Below the pieces are notes generated by a model. The model saw nothing but the letters and a program-made list of their open reading frames with translations. It had not been told where the DNA came from and did not search any database. From the NCBI RefSeq assembly GCF_003002095.1, contig NZ_PVZC01000001.1:1178001-1242000 (forward strand): 64,000 nt of DNA, in the 5' to 3' direction. The DNA is from Allonocardiopsis opalescens. Lineage in GTDB: Bacteria > Actinomycetota > Actinomycetes > Streptosporangiales > Streptosporangiaceae. Of the stretch, positions 8,089-16,887 are shown piece by piece. The position numbers were made by a program, and so were the translations under genes. How positions within the stretch are numbered: position 1 is the stretch's first letter; each line of letters opens with the position of its first letter.

Positions 8089-9062
8089 CCGACCAGATCA
8101 CCCGCCCGGCCGCCGCGCCCGCGGCGGGCGCCCGCGGCCGCGCCGCCGCCTACGCGCGGCTGGCCAAGCTCGACATCTACGACTACTACATCGGCCTGCC
8201 GCTGGTGTGGGCGGCGCTGCCGCCCGCGCTGCGCTGGGAGCCGGGGACGCTCGGCCTGCTCGTGCTGATCCTGGCCGCCGAGGTCGCCACGGTGGCGGCC
8301 ATGGTCGCCTTCGACGACGTCACCGGCTACCGCGACGGCAGCGACGCCGCCAACTACGGCTCGGACGCCGCCCGGCGCAGACTGGCCAGGAAACCGCTGG
8401 TGGCGGGGACGCTGACCGAGGCGCAGGCGCTCCGCTTCGCCTGGGCGGCCACCGCCGCGGCCGCGGCGCTGTGGGCGCTGGCCGTGGCGGCCGCCCCGCA
8501 CCGCCCGCTGTGGGCGGTGCTACTGGCGGCCGGCTGCCTGGCGGCGTCCGTCCAGTACTCCTGGGGGCTGAAGATCAGCTACCGGGGCTGCCAGGAGGTC
8601 TTCCTGATCGGCCTGGGCATCGGCTGGGTGCTGGTGCCCTACGCCCTGCTCGCCGGGGAGGCGCCCGCCTTCATCGCGGTGCAGGCGGTGCTGTTCGGCT
8701 TCGGGCCGATGCTGTTCGGGCTGTACTCCAACACCCACGACATCGACGGCGACCGCGGCGCCGGGCGGATCACCGTCGCGGCCACGGTGCCGCCCCGCCT
8801 CAACACCGCCTTCGTAGTAGCGCTGACCGCCGCGGAGAGCCTGCTCATCACCGGCGCCACGCTCACCGGCGCCGCGCCGTGGTGGTTCTCGGCCGTGCTG
8901 GCGCCGGTCTTCGTGCTGCGCCTCCGCCAGCTGCACACCGGCTTCGTGCGCGGCGACATCCTGCGGGCCCGCCGGACCGCCATCCGCACCCACCGGCTCA
9001 CCGTCGCCCTGCTGTTCGGCGCGAACCTGGCCGCGCCGGTCATCGCCGGAGCGCTCGGATGA
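8085..9062 (+). CDS. UbiA-type membrane prenyltransferase
   Basis: This 325-residue integral membrane protein has about eight or nine hydrophobic segments. Both UbiA metal-diphosphate motifs are visible: D77-D78 in DDVTGYRDGSD, and NTHDIDGDRG with D219 and D223. The family transfers an allylic or phosphoribosyl diphosphate-derived group to an acceptor in the membrane. No prenyl diphosphate synthase is encoded nearby, so the donor must come from elsewhere. Start ATG 8085 overlaps the previous stop, and its own stop overlaps the next ATG. MenA or UbiA housekeeping roles are less likely because no quinone genes accompany it. Confidence 0.85.
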   Translation: MTDQITRPAAAPAAGARGRAAAYARLAKLDIYDYYIGLPLVWAALPPALRWEPGTLGLLVLILAAEVATVAAMVAFDDVTGYRDGSDAANYGSDAARRRLARKPLVAGTLTEAQALRFAWAATAAAAALWALAVAAAPHRPLWAVLLAAGCLAASVQYSWGLKISYRGCQEVFLIGLGIGWVLVPYALLAGEAPAFIAVQAVLFGFGPMLFGLYSNTHDIDGDRGAGRITVAATVPPRLNTAFVVALTAAESLLITGATLTGAAPWWFSAVLAPVFVLRLRQLHTGFVRGDILRARRTAIRTHRLTVALLFGANLAAPVIAGALG

Positions 9063-10444
9063 GCCCCGGCCTGGACGTCGCCGTCGTCGGGGCGGGCCCC
9101 GCCGGGCTGGCCACCGCCTACGCGCTGGGCGAGGCGGGCCTGGCCGTGCGGGTGCTGGAGGCGGCCGACGCCGTCGGCGGCCGGATGCGCACCCTGCGCG
9201 AGCACGGCTTCCTGATCGACACCGGCGCCGAGATGCTGCCGCCCGCCGCGGGCTACCCGGCGACCTGGCGGCTCGTCCGCGAACTGGGCCTGGACGCCCC
9301 CGGCGCGGTGCCGCGGGTGCCCGGCGCGCTCGCCGTGTGGCGCGGCGGGCGGGCGCGGCCGCACGCCGGCCGGCCGCTCGGGCTGCTCACCGGCGCGGGC
9401 CTGCCGCCGCGCGCCCGCCTGGACCTGGTCCGGCTCCAGGCGGCGCTGGCCGCGCGGGCCAGGGCCGGCGGGCTGGACGCCGACCGCCCCGAGCGTTCCG
9501 CGCTGGGCGCGGCCACCGCCGCGCAACTGCTGGCGCCCTACCACCGCGAGCTGCGCACCCGCCTGCTCGGTCCGCTGGCCGCGGGCTTCTTCGGCTGGGA
9601 CCTGGCCGAGGCGGCGGCCGCGCCGCTGGCCGCGCACCTCGTCGCGGCCGGCGGCACCGCCGGCTGGCGCACCTACCGCGACGGCATGGACGCCTTCGCC
9701 CGCGCGCTCGCCACCCGGCTCGACGTGGCCACCGGGCGGGCCGTCACCTCGGTGGCGGCCGTCGCCGGCGGGGTGCGGCTGGAGACGGCCGCCGGCGCCG
9801 TCACGGCGCGCGCCGCCGTGCTCGCGGTGCCCGCGCCGGTGGCGGCCCGGCTGCACCCGGACGCGCCGCCCGTCGAACGCGACTACCTGGCGGCCTGCGG
9901 CTACGCGCCGATGCTGCGGGTGTCGCTGCTGCTCGACCGGCCGATGGCGCCCGCCGGGGCCGAGCGCGGCTTCGCCGTCCTGGTCCCCGCCGCGGAGGAC
10001 CCCGTGATCAACGTGATCACGGCCGAGCACAACAAGCACCCCGGGCGGGTGCCCGCCGGGCGCGGGCTGCTGTCGCTCGTCACCTCGCCGCGCGGCACCG
10101 CCGAGCTGATCGACGCGCCCGACGACGAGCTCGCCGAGCGGCTCACCGCCCGCGCCGAGCGCTTCGTCCCGGGCCTTTCGGCGCGGATCGACTCCGTCCG
10201 CGTGCACCGGTTCCGGCACGGGCTGCCGCTGGCGACCCCCCGCGCCCTCGCGGCGCGCGCCGCCTTCGCGGCCCGCCCCGCCTCGCCGGTGGAGTACGCC
10301 GGCGACTGGACGGCACTCCGTCCGTGCAGCGAGGGAGCGGTCTCGTCGGCCGCCACGGCCGCCGAGCGGCTGCTCGCGCAGCTTTCCCCGGGCGGCGTCG
10401 GGCGGCCGGGAGACCGCCTGGCCGCCGCCCTCGACTTCGAGTGA
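9059..10444 (+). CDS. FAD-dependent oxidoreductase of the amine oxidase/protoporphyrinogen oxidase superfamily
   Basis: This 461-residue flavoprotein carries an N-terminal dinucleotide motif (VVGAGPAGLATAYAL) followed by LEAADAVGGRMRT, the arrangement of amine oxidases, phytoene desaturases and protoporphyrinogen oxidases. The C-terminal FAD-closing segment reads YAGDWTALRPCSEGAV. It has no signal peptide. It is coupled to the UbiA-type gene, so a role in oxidising or desaturating a prenylated intermediate is a reasonable guess. Oxidation of an amine made by the DegT enzymes is the alternative. Confidence 0.82.
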   Translation: MSPGLDVAVVGAGPAGLATAYALGEAGLAVRVLEAADAVGGRMRTLREHGFLIDTGAEMLPPAAGYPATWRLVRELGLDAPGAVPRVPGALAVWRGGRARPHAGRPLGLLTGAGLPPRARLDLVRLQAALAARARAGGLDADRPERSALGAATAAQLLAPYHRELRTRLLGPLAAGFFGWDLAEAAAAPLAAHLVAAGGTAGWRTYRDGMDAFARALATRLDVATGRAVTSVAAVAGGVRLETAAGAVTARAAVLAVPAPVAARLHPDAPPVERDYLAACGYAPMLRVSLLLDRPMAPAGAERGFAVLVPAAEDPVINVITAEHNKHPGRVPAGRGLLSLVTSPRGTAELIDAPDDELAERLTARAERFVPGLSARIDSVRVHRFRHGLPLATPRALAARAAFAARPASPVEYAGDWTALRPCSEGAVSSAATAAERLLAQLSPGGVGRPGDRLAAALDFE

Positions 10445-10452
10445 GGAGCCCC

Positions 10453-12060
10453 ATGACGCTCTTTCGCACCCCCATCGAGCTGGGCACCCTCTTCGAGGAC
10501 CTGGCCGGGCGCGGCAGCGCCACCACCGTCCACCTGAGCAGGCCGATGGACATCGCGCCCGGCCTCGGCACCGAGCTGGCCCTGCCCCGGCTGGCCCGGC
10601 TGGCCGCCGAGGCGTCGGGCTGGCTGGCCTCGGCCGGGACCCGGCCGGGCGACCGCGTCGCGATCGCCAAGCGCAACCACTGGGACTACGTCGTGCTGTC
10701 GTGCGCCGCGGCCCGCATCGGCGCGGTGCCCGTGTCGCTCTCGGCCCACCTGGCGCCCGACACGCTGGCCGTGCTGCTCAAACGGCTCGACCCGGCGCTG
10801 CTGGTCACCGACGCCGCCCTGCTGGCCGCCGGCCGCGAGGCGGGCGCCGATCCGTCCGCGCTCGCCGCCCGGACGGTCCTGGTGGACGGCACCGCCGAAG
10901 GCGTGCTCGGCCTGGACGACGTGCGCGGCGGCGCGATCCCCGCGCCCCGCCGCGCCGCCCCCGACGCGCCGCTGGCGATCATGCACACCTCGGGCACCAC
11001 CGGCGTGCCCAAGCTCGTCGTGCACTCCAGCCGCACGATCATGCGCCGGCTGGCCGGCTTCGAGGCGCACCGCTGGCCCGTACTGGGCAGCCGCCCCGAC
11101 GACACCGTCGCCGGCGCCGTCTCCTTCGCGCACGGCCGCGCGCTGGCGTGGACCGCGAGCGTGCTGTGGCTGGAGCCCGCGCGGCTGCTCGCCGTCACCT
11201 CCGGCGACTGGGCCGAGGCGGGACCCTTCCTGCTCCGGCACCGCCCGACCACACTCGAGGCGCTGCCCGCCACCTACGTGCGCTGGCAGCGGCGCACCCA
11301 GGAGCCCGGCCACCCCTTCGAGCGGGTGCGGCTGTTCATCAGCACCTTCGACGCCATGCACCCGCCGACCGTCCGCGCCTTCCTCAACGGCACCCGCCAC
11401 CGCAGGCCGGTGTGGATGCAGGGCTGGGGCCAGAGCGAGACCGGGCCGCTCACCTTCCGCTTCCTGACCCGCCGCGCCATGGCCCCCGAACACGGCCGCC
11501 ACCCCACCACCCGCGACCTCGGCCGCCCGGTGCCGACCCGCACCCGGCTGCGCGTGGTCGACGCCCGGACCCTGCGCCCGGTCCCGCGCGGCACCCCGGG
11601 CCTCGTGCTCTGCCGCACCAAGGCGCTCTGCCTCGGCTACGTCGGCGAGCAGGAGCGCTGGCGGGCCAAGCGCACCGGCGGCTGGTGGAACACCGGCGAC
11701 ATCGGCGTCCTCACCCGCACCGGCCGCCTGCTGTTCGTCGACCGCGAACTGGACGCCATCCCCGAAGGCAGCTGCGTCGAACTCGAAGACGTCATCGACG
11801 ACCGCGTCCCCGAGGTGCAGGAGTGCGTCGTCCTCAGCGTCCCCGGCCGGCCCTCCCAGCCCGTCGTCGTCACCGAGGACGGCGCCCTGGACCCCGCCGC
11901 CTGGCGGCGCGCCGTCGCCGACCTCCCCCCGCTCGCCGACCCCGTCGTCACCACCTGGGACACCCTGCCCAGGACCGGCACCGGCAAGGTCCGCCGCACC
12001 GTCCTGCGCGACCTCCTCGGCCACCGCTCCGACCCGTACGGAACCGGCCGGTGGACCTGA
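10453..12060 (+). CDS. AMP-dependent acyl-CoA synthetase/ligase 1
   Basis: This 535-residue adenylate-forming enzyme has ATG 10453 with GAGGAG upstream. Motif A3 reads HTSGTTGVPK, A5 reads GWGQSETG, the A7 region reads NTGDIG, and the C-terminal lysine motif is RTGTGKVRR. The usual A8 hinge is altered (VDRELDAIPEGSCVELED rather than a GR-D-IKxxG form), so substrate or thiolation behaviour may be unusual. It should activate a carboxylic acid as an adenylate and possibly form a CoA thioester for the following CaiB-type protein. Confidence 0.85.
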   Translation: MTLFRTPIELGTLFEDLAGRGSATTVHLSRPMDIAPGLGTELALPRLARLAAEASGWLASAGTRPGDRVAIAKRNHWDYVVLSCAAARIGAVPVSLSAHLAPDTLAVLLKRLDPALLVTDAALLAAGREAGADPSALAARTVLVDGTAEGVLGLDDVRGGAIPAPRRAAPDAPLAIMHTSGTTGVPKLVVHSSRTIMRRLAGFEAHRWPVLGSRPDDTVAGAVSFAHGRALAWTASVLWLEPARLLAVTSGDWAEAGPFLLRHRPTTLEALPATYVRWQRRTQEPGHPFERVRLFISTFDAMHPPTVRAFLNGTRHRRPVWMQGWGQSETGPLTFRFLTRRAMAPEHGRHPTTRDLGRPVPTRTRLRVVDARTLRPVPRGTPGLVLCRTKALCLGYVGEQERWRAKRTGGWWNTGDIGVLTRTGRLLFVDRELDAIPEGSCVELEDVIDDRVPEVQECVVLSVPGRPSQPVVVTEDGALDPAAWRRAVADLPPLADPVVTTWDTLPRTGTGKVRRTVLRDLLGHRSDPYGTGRWT

Positions 12061-14000
12061 CGGAGCGGACGGCGGACACCGCCGGGGGACAGGGGCGACC
12101 GGCCGAGGGCGGCGCGGTCGGTACGGAGTCGCGTGCGCCTGCCACCAGGCCCGAGCCGAGAGGCCGACCTGGCGTGGGCGGGGCCGTAGGGGAGCGGGCG
12201 TCCGGCGCGGTCCCAGGTCGCGCGGACGCGGCGGCGTGGTGGACGGGGGATGCCGCCCGGCCCCTGGCCGGGACGGCGGCGCGCGTGCTGGGCGGGTCCA
12301 CGGCGGCGCGCGTCGCGGCGGCGCGGCTGCGGGCGATGGGCTGCGCGGTCGAGCGGGTGGACGGCCCGCCGCCAGGAGAGGCCCCGGCCGGGTGGATCGA
12401 GGCCACCTCGATCCCGGCGGCCGGAGGCGGTCCGCTGCCCGGCTGCGCGATCGGCTGGTCCGGGCCGGTCGGCGCGGTGCTGGCCGGCGAGCGCGATGTG
12501 CAGGCCGCGTGCGGGATCGCGCAGGTGCACGGACGGGCCGCCGGCGGGCCGCGCGAACTGGGCGTGGACTACGCCTCGGTGTGCGCGGGGGTGCTCGCCG
12601 CCCAGGCGCTCGCCGCCTCGGTGCTGGCGCTGCTGCGCGGCGGCCCCGTCCTGCGCGCGGCGACCTCGGTCGCCCAGGCGGCGCTGCTCGCCGTCACGCA
12701 GTACGTCGCGGCCGCGACCGCGTCCGGCGGAGGCGGCTCTACCGGGGACGATGCCGCGCCCCCCGGCACCGGCCCCGGCGACGCCTCCGAGCGCCGGGAG
12801 CGGACGCCGCCGTTCCGGTCGGCGGACGGAGTGCGCTTCGAGATCGAGACGCTGGACGCGGAGGCGTGGCTGCGCTTCTGGACCGCGCTGGGCGCCCCCC
12901 GCGCGGCGGTCGCCGCGGGCTGGCCCGCCTTCCAGTCGCGCTTCGCCACCGCCGTCTGCCCACTGCCGCCCGAACTGGCGGCCTGCGCCGCGGCCCTGCC
13001 GTACCGGCGGCTGCTCGACGCCGCCACCGCCGGCGGCGTCAGCGCGGTACCGGTCCGGGGGGCCGACGCGCCCGCCCTGCCCGTCCCCGCGTCGGAGTGG
13101 CGGCTGGGCCGGACCTCCGCCGGACGGGACCGGTGTGACGGCGCGTCCGGGGGGCGGGCGTACGGGGAGTCCGGGGCGCCGGAGCACCCCCTGCCGCCGC
13201 TGCCCCCGGACGGACGGGCGCCGCTGGCCGGCCTGCGGGTGGTGGAGGCGACGACCCGGGTGCAGGGGCCGCTCGCGGGCCACCTGCTCGGGCTGCTCGG
13301 CGCCGAGGCGGTGCGGCTGGAGCCGCCCGGCGGCGACCCGATGCGCGGGGTGCCGCCGTTGGTAGGCGACCGCTCGGCCCGCTTCCTGGCGCTCAACCGG
13401 AACAAGGGCGCCGTCGAGGCCGACCTGAAGACAGCGGCGGGGCGCCGCGCCGCGCTGCGGCTGATCGCGTCGGCGGACCTGTTCCTGCACAACTGGCCGC
13501 CGGGGCGGGCCGAGCGCCTCGGCCTGGGCAGCGCCCGGCTCGCGGCCGTCCGCCCTTCGCTCGTCCATGTGCACACCGGCGGGTGGGCCGACACCATGCC
13601 GCATCCGCAGCCGCTCGGCACCGACTACCTGGTGCAGGCGCACAGCGGCCTGGGCGCCCTGGTCGGCGCCCCCGGCGAGCCGCCCGCGCCCTCGCTGATG
13701 ACGCTCACCGACGTGCTGGGCGGCATCATCGGCGCGGAGGCGGCGGTCGCCGCCCTGCTCGCCCGCGCCCGCACCGGCGCGGGCGTCCGCGCGGAGACCG
13801 CCCTCGTCGACGCCGCCCGCCTGCTGCGCGCGCACGCCCGCACCACCGGCCGGTCCGCCGCCGTGCCCGCCGCGACCGAGCTGGCCGCGCTGGCCGCCGA
13901 CCCCGCGTTCGCCGCCGCCTTCGCCACCGAGGGCGCCACCCGCTTCGCCCGCGCCCCGTGGAGCTTCGCCCCGGCCGCGCGCACGGAGGGGGCGCGGTGA
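12051..14000 (+). CDS. double-domain CaiB/BaiF (class III) CoA-transferase-like protein
   Basis: GTG 12051 overlaps the previous stop by 10 bases and gives 649 residues. The C-terminal half (from about residue 385) is a recognisable class III CoA-transferase: LAGLRVVEATTRVQGPLAGH, then NRNKGAVEADL, then Asp525 in GTDYLVQAHSGL at the position of the catalytic aspartate. The N-terminal half (about 60-330) resembles a second CaiB domain but lacks an obvious catalytic Asp motif. It contains Gly/Ser-rich linkers near residues 225-250 and 360-385. A normal subunit is about 400 residues, so this is probably an intramolecular pair with one degenerate half. It likely moves CoA between acids made or used in this cluster. 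Confidence 0.75.
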   Translation: MDLTERTADTAGGQGRPAEGGAVGTESRAPATRPEPRGRPGVGGAVGERASGAVPGRADAAAWWTGDAARPLAGTAARVLGGSTAARVAAARLRAMGCAVERVDGPPPGEAPAGWIEATSIPAAGGGPLPGCAIGWSGPVGAVLAGERDVQAACGIAQVHGRAAGGPRELGVDYASVCAGVLAAQALAASVLALLRGGPVLRAATSVAQAALLAVTQYVAAATASGGGGSTGDDAAPPGTGPGDASERRERTPPFRSADGVRFEIETLDAEAWLRFWTALGAPRAAVAAGWPAFQSRFATAVCPLPPELAACAAALPYRRLLDAATAGGVSAVPVRGADAPALPVPASEWRLGRTSAGRDRCDGASGGRAYGESGAPEHPLPPLPPDGRAPLAGLRVVEATTRVQGPLAGHLLGLLGAEAVRLEPPGGDPMRGVPPLVGDRSARFLALNRNKGAVEADLKTAAGRRAALRLIASADLFLHNWPPGRAERLGLGSARLAAVRPSLVHVHTGGWADTMPHPQPLGTDYLVQAHSGLGALVGAPGEPPAPSLMTLTDVLGGIIGAEAAVAALLARARTGAGVRAETALVDAARLLRAHARTTGRSAAVPAATELAALAADPAFAAAFATEGATRFARAPWSFAPAARTEGAR

Positions 14001-14124
14001 TCGGGTACCGAGCGGCCGTCCCGAAACGCGGTTCCGGCCCATGTGCCCTCCGACGTGCCGCCGGTGCCACTGGGTGGGGTCCGGCGCCGGTCGCGGTCCG
14101 GCCGCAGATGCGCCGGGAGGCGCG

Positions 14125-16887
14125 ATGACCTGGGTCTCCGCCAATGGCGTCGTCGTGGCCGACCACGTCCCGCGGCGGCTGCGGGACCAGTGGACGGCGC
14201 GCGGGTGGTGTCCGGGGCGCGGGGTGTACGAGCTGTTCGCCGCGTGGGCGCGGGCCGTGCCGGGCCGGGCGGCGGTGGCCGAGGTGGACGGGGTGCTCGA
14301 CTACGCGGGCCTGGACGGTGCGGTGCGTCGGTCCGCGGCGGCTCTGGCGGGGCGGGGGGTCGGCCCCGGCGACATCGTCGGGATCCTGCTGCCCAACGGC
14401 CGGGCCGCGGTCGTCGCCGAGCTCGCGGTGGCGGCGGTGGGCGCGGTGTCGCTGCCGGTCCCCGACGGGCGCGCCGAGCGCGACGTGGTGGGCCTGCTGG
14501 GCCGGTCCCGCGCGGGTGCGCTGGTCACCGCGCCGGACGCGGCGGGACGGTACCTGGGCCGTGCCGACCTGCCCTATCTGCGCGAGGTCTGGATCACCGG
14601 GGCTGCCCGGTCCGGCGGGCGCTCCGAGGAGGGCGCGTCCCGGTCCGGCGAGCGTGCCGACGGCGCGCTCCCGCCGGGCGTGCGCTCCCTCGACGAAGCG
14701 GATCCGGCGCGGGTGCGGGCCTGGCGGCCCGCCGAGGTCGACCCCGAAACGCCCGCGCGGGTGCTCGTCTCGTCGGGCTCCGAGGGCGAGCCCGCGATGG
14801 TCGCCTACTCGCACAACGCCATGGCGGGCGGCCGGGGCAACTACCTGGCGGCGCTGCACACCGGACCAGGGCCGATGCGCAACCTGGTGCTCGTCTCGCT
14901 CGCGTCGTCCTTCGGCTCCTGCGGGGTGCCGGTGACGCTGGCCCGGCACGGCGGCACCCTGGTGGTGCTGCCGCGCTTCGACGCCGCCGACGCGCTGCGC
15001 GCGATCGAGCGGCACCGGCCCACCCACCTCATCGGCGTGCCGACGATGCTGCGCCGCATCGCCGAGCACCCCGGCGCGTCCGGCGCCGACCTGTCGTCGC
15101 TGCGGATGCTGGTCGCCAGCGGCGCCCCGCTGCACCTGGAGGCCAGGGACGCCTGCGTCCGCCGCTTCGGCCGCCCGGTGGTGAACGTCTACGGCTCCAC
15201 CGACGGCGTCAACTGCCACACCGGCCGCGACCCGGCCGCCTGGGTGCCGGGCCTGGCCGGGCGGCCCGCACCCGACGTCGCCGAGCTGGCGATCCGCGAT
15301 GCCGAGGGGCGCCCCGTGCCCGACGGCGAGCCCGGCGAGATCTGGGCGCTCGGCCCGATGACGCCGCTGGGCCACGTCGCCGCCCCGGAACTCGACGCCG
15401 CCCGCCGCGCGCCCGGCGGCTGGGTGCGCACCGGGGACCTCGGCCGGATCGACGCCGACGGCGCCCTGTGGGTGCTCGACCGGATCCGGCGGGTCGTGAT
15501 CAGGGGCGGCGTGAACCTGTACCCGGGCGAGGTGGAGCGCGGGCTCGCCGCCCACCCGGCCGTCGCGGACGCCTGCTGCGTGGCGGTGCCCGACCCCGAC
15601 CTCGGCGAGCGCATGTGCGCCTGCGTGTCCTGGCGGCCCGGCGCCGTCCCCGCCGCGCCGAGCGAGCTGACCGCCTTCCTGCGCGAGGCGCGCGGCCTGG
15701 ACCCGCGCACCCTGCCCGAGTACGTCCTCCACCTGCCCGAACTCCCGCTCGGCCCCACCGGCAAGGTCTGCGGCGCGACACTGGCCCGCACGGCCGCCGA
15801 GGCCGTCCGCACCGGCACCGCGCTCCCGGCCACCGCGACGGAGCCGCCCGGGAGCGGCGGTGCCGCGCCCCCGGCGCCGGTCGGCGCCGATCCGGCCGCC
15901 GCCCTCGATACGGCGGCTTCCGCGGCGCCGCCCCGTTCGGGGACCGGGTCGGGCGGCAAGGACATGCCGCCCGCGCGAAGGTCGTCGGTTCGGGTGGCTG
16001 CGGCCGCTGAGCGGAGCCGCCGCGATCCCGGCGACGCGCCCCGGCTGTCCCTCCGCGCCGCCGCGGACACCACCCACCCGTCCGATCCGAAGGAGGAGAC
16101 CATGCGGTACGTCTTCGACAACCACAGCGCGCACGCCGGTGACCAGCACCGGTTCCTGGCGGCGGCCTACGATCCGATGACCGTCGAGCGGCTGGCCGCC
16201 ACCGGGGTGGGGCCGGGGTGGCGGTGCCTGGAGGTGGGGGCGGGCGGCGGGAGCGTCGCGCGCTGGCTGGCGGAGCGGGTGGCGCCCGGGGGGCGGGTGC
16301 TGGCCACCGACATCAAGCCGGAGCTGATCCCGGCGGCGCCAGGGCTGGAGGTGATGCGGCACGACATCGTCCGCGACCCGCTGCCCGACGCCGCGTTCGA
16401 CCTGGTCCACGCGCGGCTGGTGCTGCTGCACCTCCCCGAGCGGCTCGCGGTGCTGGACCGGCTGGTGCGGGCGCTCAAACCCGGGGGCGTGCTGCAGCTG
16501 GACGAGTTCGACATCACCTACGGGCCCGGGCTGCTGATGCCCGACCCGGAGGCGGCGAAGCTCTACGACGTCTTCATGGAGGCCAAGATCCGGGTGATGA
16601 CGCGGGCGGGCGCCGATCCCGCCTGGGGGCGCAAGGCGCCCGCCGCGATGCGGGCCGCCGGGCTGACCGGCATCGACCCGGTGCCCCGGCTGGAGCTGTG
16701 GAACGCGGACTCGCCCGGGGTGCACCTGGTGGCGCACCACACCCGGCACCTGCGCGACGCCTTCGTGCGCGAGGGCATGACCGACCGGCGGCTCGCCGAG
16801 GTGCGCGCGCTGCTGGCCGACCCGGGCTTTTGCGCCTGCTCGTGCGCCGTCTACTCCGTCCAGGGCCGCCGGCCGCAGGCGGGGTGA
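14125..16887 (+). CDS. AMP-dependent ligase 2 fused in frame to a SAM methyltransferase
   Basis: One uninterrupted frame of 920 codons starts at ATG 14125. Residues 1 to about 560 form an adenylate-forming enzyme: A5-like VYGSTDG, A7 RTGDLG, A8-like IRGGVNLYPGEVE and C-terminal PTGKVCG. Motif A3 is degenerate (SSGSEGEPAM, no lysine after the proline). Residues from about 660 are a class I methyltransferase with motif I CLEVGAGGGS and ATDIKPE. The roughly 100 residues between are Ala/Pro/Arg-rich. A very strong ribosome site and ATG at 16102 lie exactly at the methyltransferase start. The locus may therefore make a fusion, a separate 261-residue methyltransferase, or both. Confidence 0.75.
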   Translation: MTWVSANGVVVADHVPRRLRDQWTARGWCPGRGVYELFAAWARAVPGRAAVAEVDGVLDYAGLDGAVRRSAAALAGRGVGPGDIVGILLPNGRAAVVAELAVAAVGAVSLPVPDGRAERDVVGLLGRSRAGALVTAPDAAGRYLGRADLPYLREVWITGAARSGGRSEEGASRSGERADGALPPGVRSLDEADPARVRAWRPAEVDPETPARVLVSSGSEGEPAMVAYSHNAMAGGRGNYLAALHTGPGPMRNLVLVSLASSFGSCGVPVTLARHGGTLVVLPRFDAADALRAIERHRPTHLIGVPTMLRRIAEHPGASGADLSSLRMLVASGAPLHLEARDACVRRFGRPVVNVYGSTDGVNCHTGRDPAAWVPGLAGRPAPDVAELAIRDAEGRPVPDGEPGEIWALGPMTPLGHVAAPELDAARRAPGGWVRTGDLGRIDADGALWVLDRIRRVVIRGGVNLYPGEVERGLAAHPAVADACCVAVPDPDLGERMCACVSWRPGAVPAAPSELTAFLREARGLDPRTLPEYVLHLPELPLGPTGKVCGATLARTAAEAVRTGTALPATATEPPGSGGAAPPAPVGADPAAALDTAASAAPPRSGTGSGGKDMPPARRSSVRVAAAAERSRRDPGDAPRLSLRAAADTTHPSDPKEETMRYVFDNHSAHAGDQHRFLAAAYDPMTVERLAATGVGPGWRCLEVGAGGGSVARWLAERVAPGGRVLATDIKPELIPAAPGLEVMRHDIVRDPLPDAAFDLVHARLVLLHLPERLAVLDRLVRALKPGGVLQLDEFDITYGPGLLMPDPEAAKLYDVFMEAKIRVMTRAGADPAWGRKAPAAMRAAGLTGIDPVPRLELWNADSPGVHLVAHHTRHLRDAFVREGMTDRRLAEVRALLADPGFCACSCAVYSVQGRRPQAG
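16090..16104 (+). promoter_or_regulatory. internal ribosome binding site and ATG for the methyltransferase part
   Basis: AAGGAGGAG is followed after a short spacer by ATG 16102, inside the open frame of the ligase-methyltransferase gene. It is among the strongest Shine-Dalgarno matches in the window. Its in-frame translation (Pro-Lys-Glu-Glu-Thr-Met) is not conserved-looking protein sequence, so it most likely serves ribosome binding. No stop codon separates the two parts. Confidence 0.75.

Noticed and set aside
8085-9062. Menaquinone or ubiquinone prenyltransferase
   Set aside because: No quinone biosynthesis genes accompany it and it is locked by overlaps into the unassigned cluster.
13726-16749. 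Minus-strand open frame of about 1007 codons
   Set aside because: It is antisense to the CaiB and ligase-methyltransferase genes. Composition is Arg/Gly/Pro/His-rich without recognisable motifs.
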